Source: an uncultured Pseudobdellovibrionaceae bacterium (GTDB lineage Bacteria; Bdellovibrionota; Bdellovibrionia; Bdellovibrionales; Bdellovibrionaceae). From it: 13,699 bases of DNA. Positions 13,652 to 13,699 of this stretch are shown piece by piece; the first letter of the stretch is position 1, and each line of letters opens with the position of its first letter. The position numbers and the translations under genes are program-made. The DNA is taken from the NCBI GenBank assembly GCA_937900305.1, contig CALCCV010000227.1, forward strand, positions 1-13,699, written 5' to 3'. The notes under the pieces are model-generated. The model had not been told where the DNA came from. It was given only the letters and a program-made list of their open reading frames with translations, and did no database searches.

Positions 13652-13699
13652 AGATCGGAAGAGCACACGTCTGAACTCCAGTCACGGCTACAGATCTCG
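13652..13699 (+). other. Illumina TruSeq-type adapter with index (contaminant)
   Basis: Positions 13652-13685 are the standard read-1 adapter, beginning AGATCGGAAGAGC and ending CCAGTCAC. They are followed by an 8-base index-like segment GGCTACAG (13686-13693) and ATCTCG, the start of the P7 side. This is synthetic sequence left in the assembly and not part of the organism. Confidence 0.98.

Overview
This is a bacterial chromosome fragment, most likely from a Gram-negative relative of Bdellovibrio (Bdellovibrionota / former delta-proteobacteria). That placement is an inference. It rests on an LPS-export permease, a beta-barrel porin with a signal peptide, a receiver protein with a delta-proteobacterial-style C-terminal helix, mid-range GC by eye, and the overall protein style. 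The window looks like a complete assembled contig, because both ends are artificial. Bases 1-157 are a GC-rich, low-complexity run (ten CTG units, a 15-bp tandem duplication, long G runs) fused to the middle of an ABC-transporter gene. Bases 13652-13699 are an Illumina TruSeq-type adapter with an index, fused to the middle of hutU.

Layout. 158-1388 (+): the 3' half of an ABC exporter, then a glutaredoxin-like protein without active-site cysteines. 1409-6713 (-), read from right to left: a receiver-domain protein with a long disordered linker; a GAF-HATPase-receiver hybrid kinase whose HisKA helices are missing; nadC and birA, nearly abutting (NAD and biotin cofactor metabolism); and a membrane-anchored GyrI-like protein. 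6763-9532 (+): lptG-like LPS permease, def and fmt (initiator-methionine formylation and deformylation; the two genes overlap by 4 nt). 9533-9898 is an A/T-tract-rich leader before a porin (9899-10975), which ends in a clear intrinsic terminator. Then follow rpe, hutH and the first 69 codons of hutU, the start of a histidine-degradation operon.

The genes are mainly housekeeping. The observations most worth checking are: (1) the hybrid kinase whose phospho-acceptor helices look cleanly excised; (2) the cysteine-less CGFS-type glutaredoxin; (3) three separate 12-bp-periodic repeat tracts containing CTAGAA or TCTAGA, in birA, in the receiver gene and just upstream of def; and (4) several genes without a Shine-Dalgarno sequence whose promoter-like -10 box lies 6-9 nt before the ATG, suggesting leaderless mRNAs. 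I found no CRISPR array, transposon, tRNA, rRNA or defence island.
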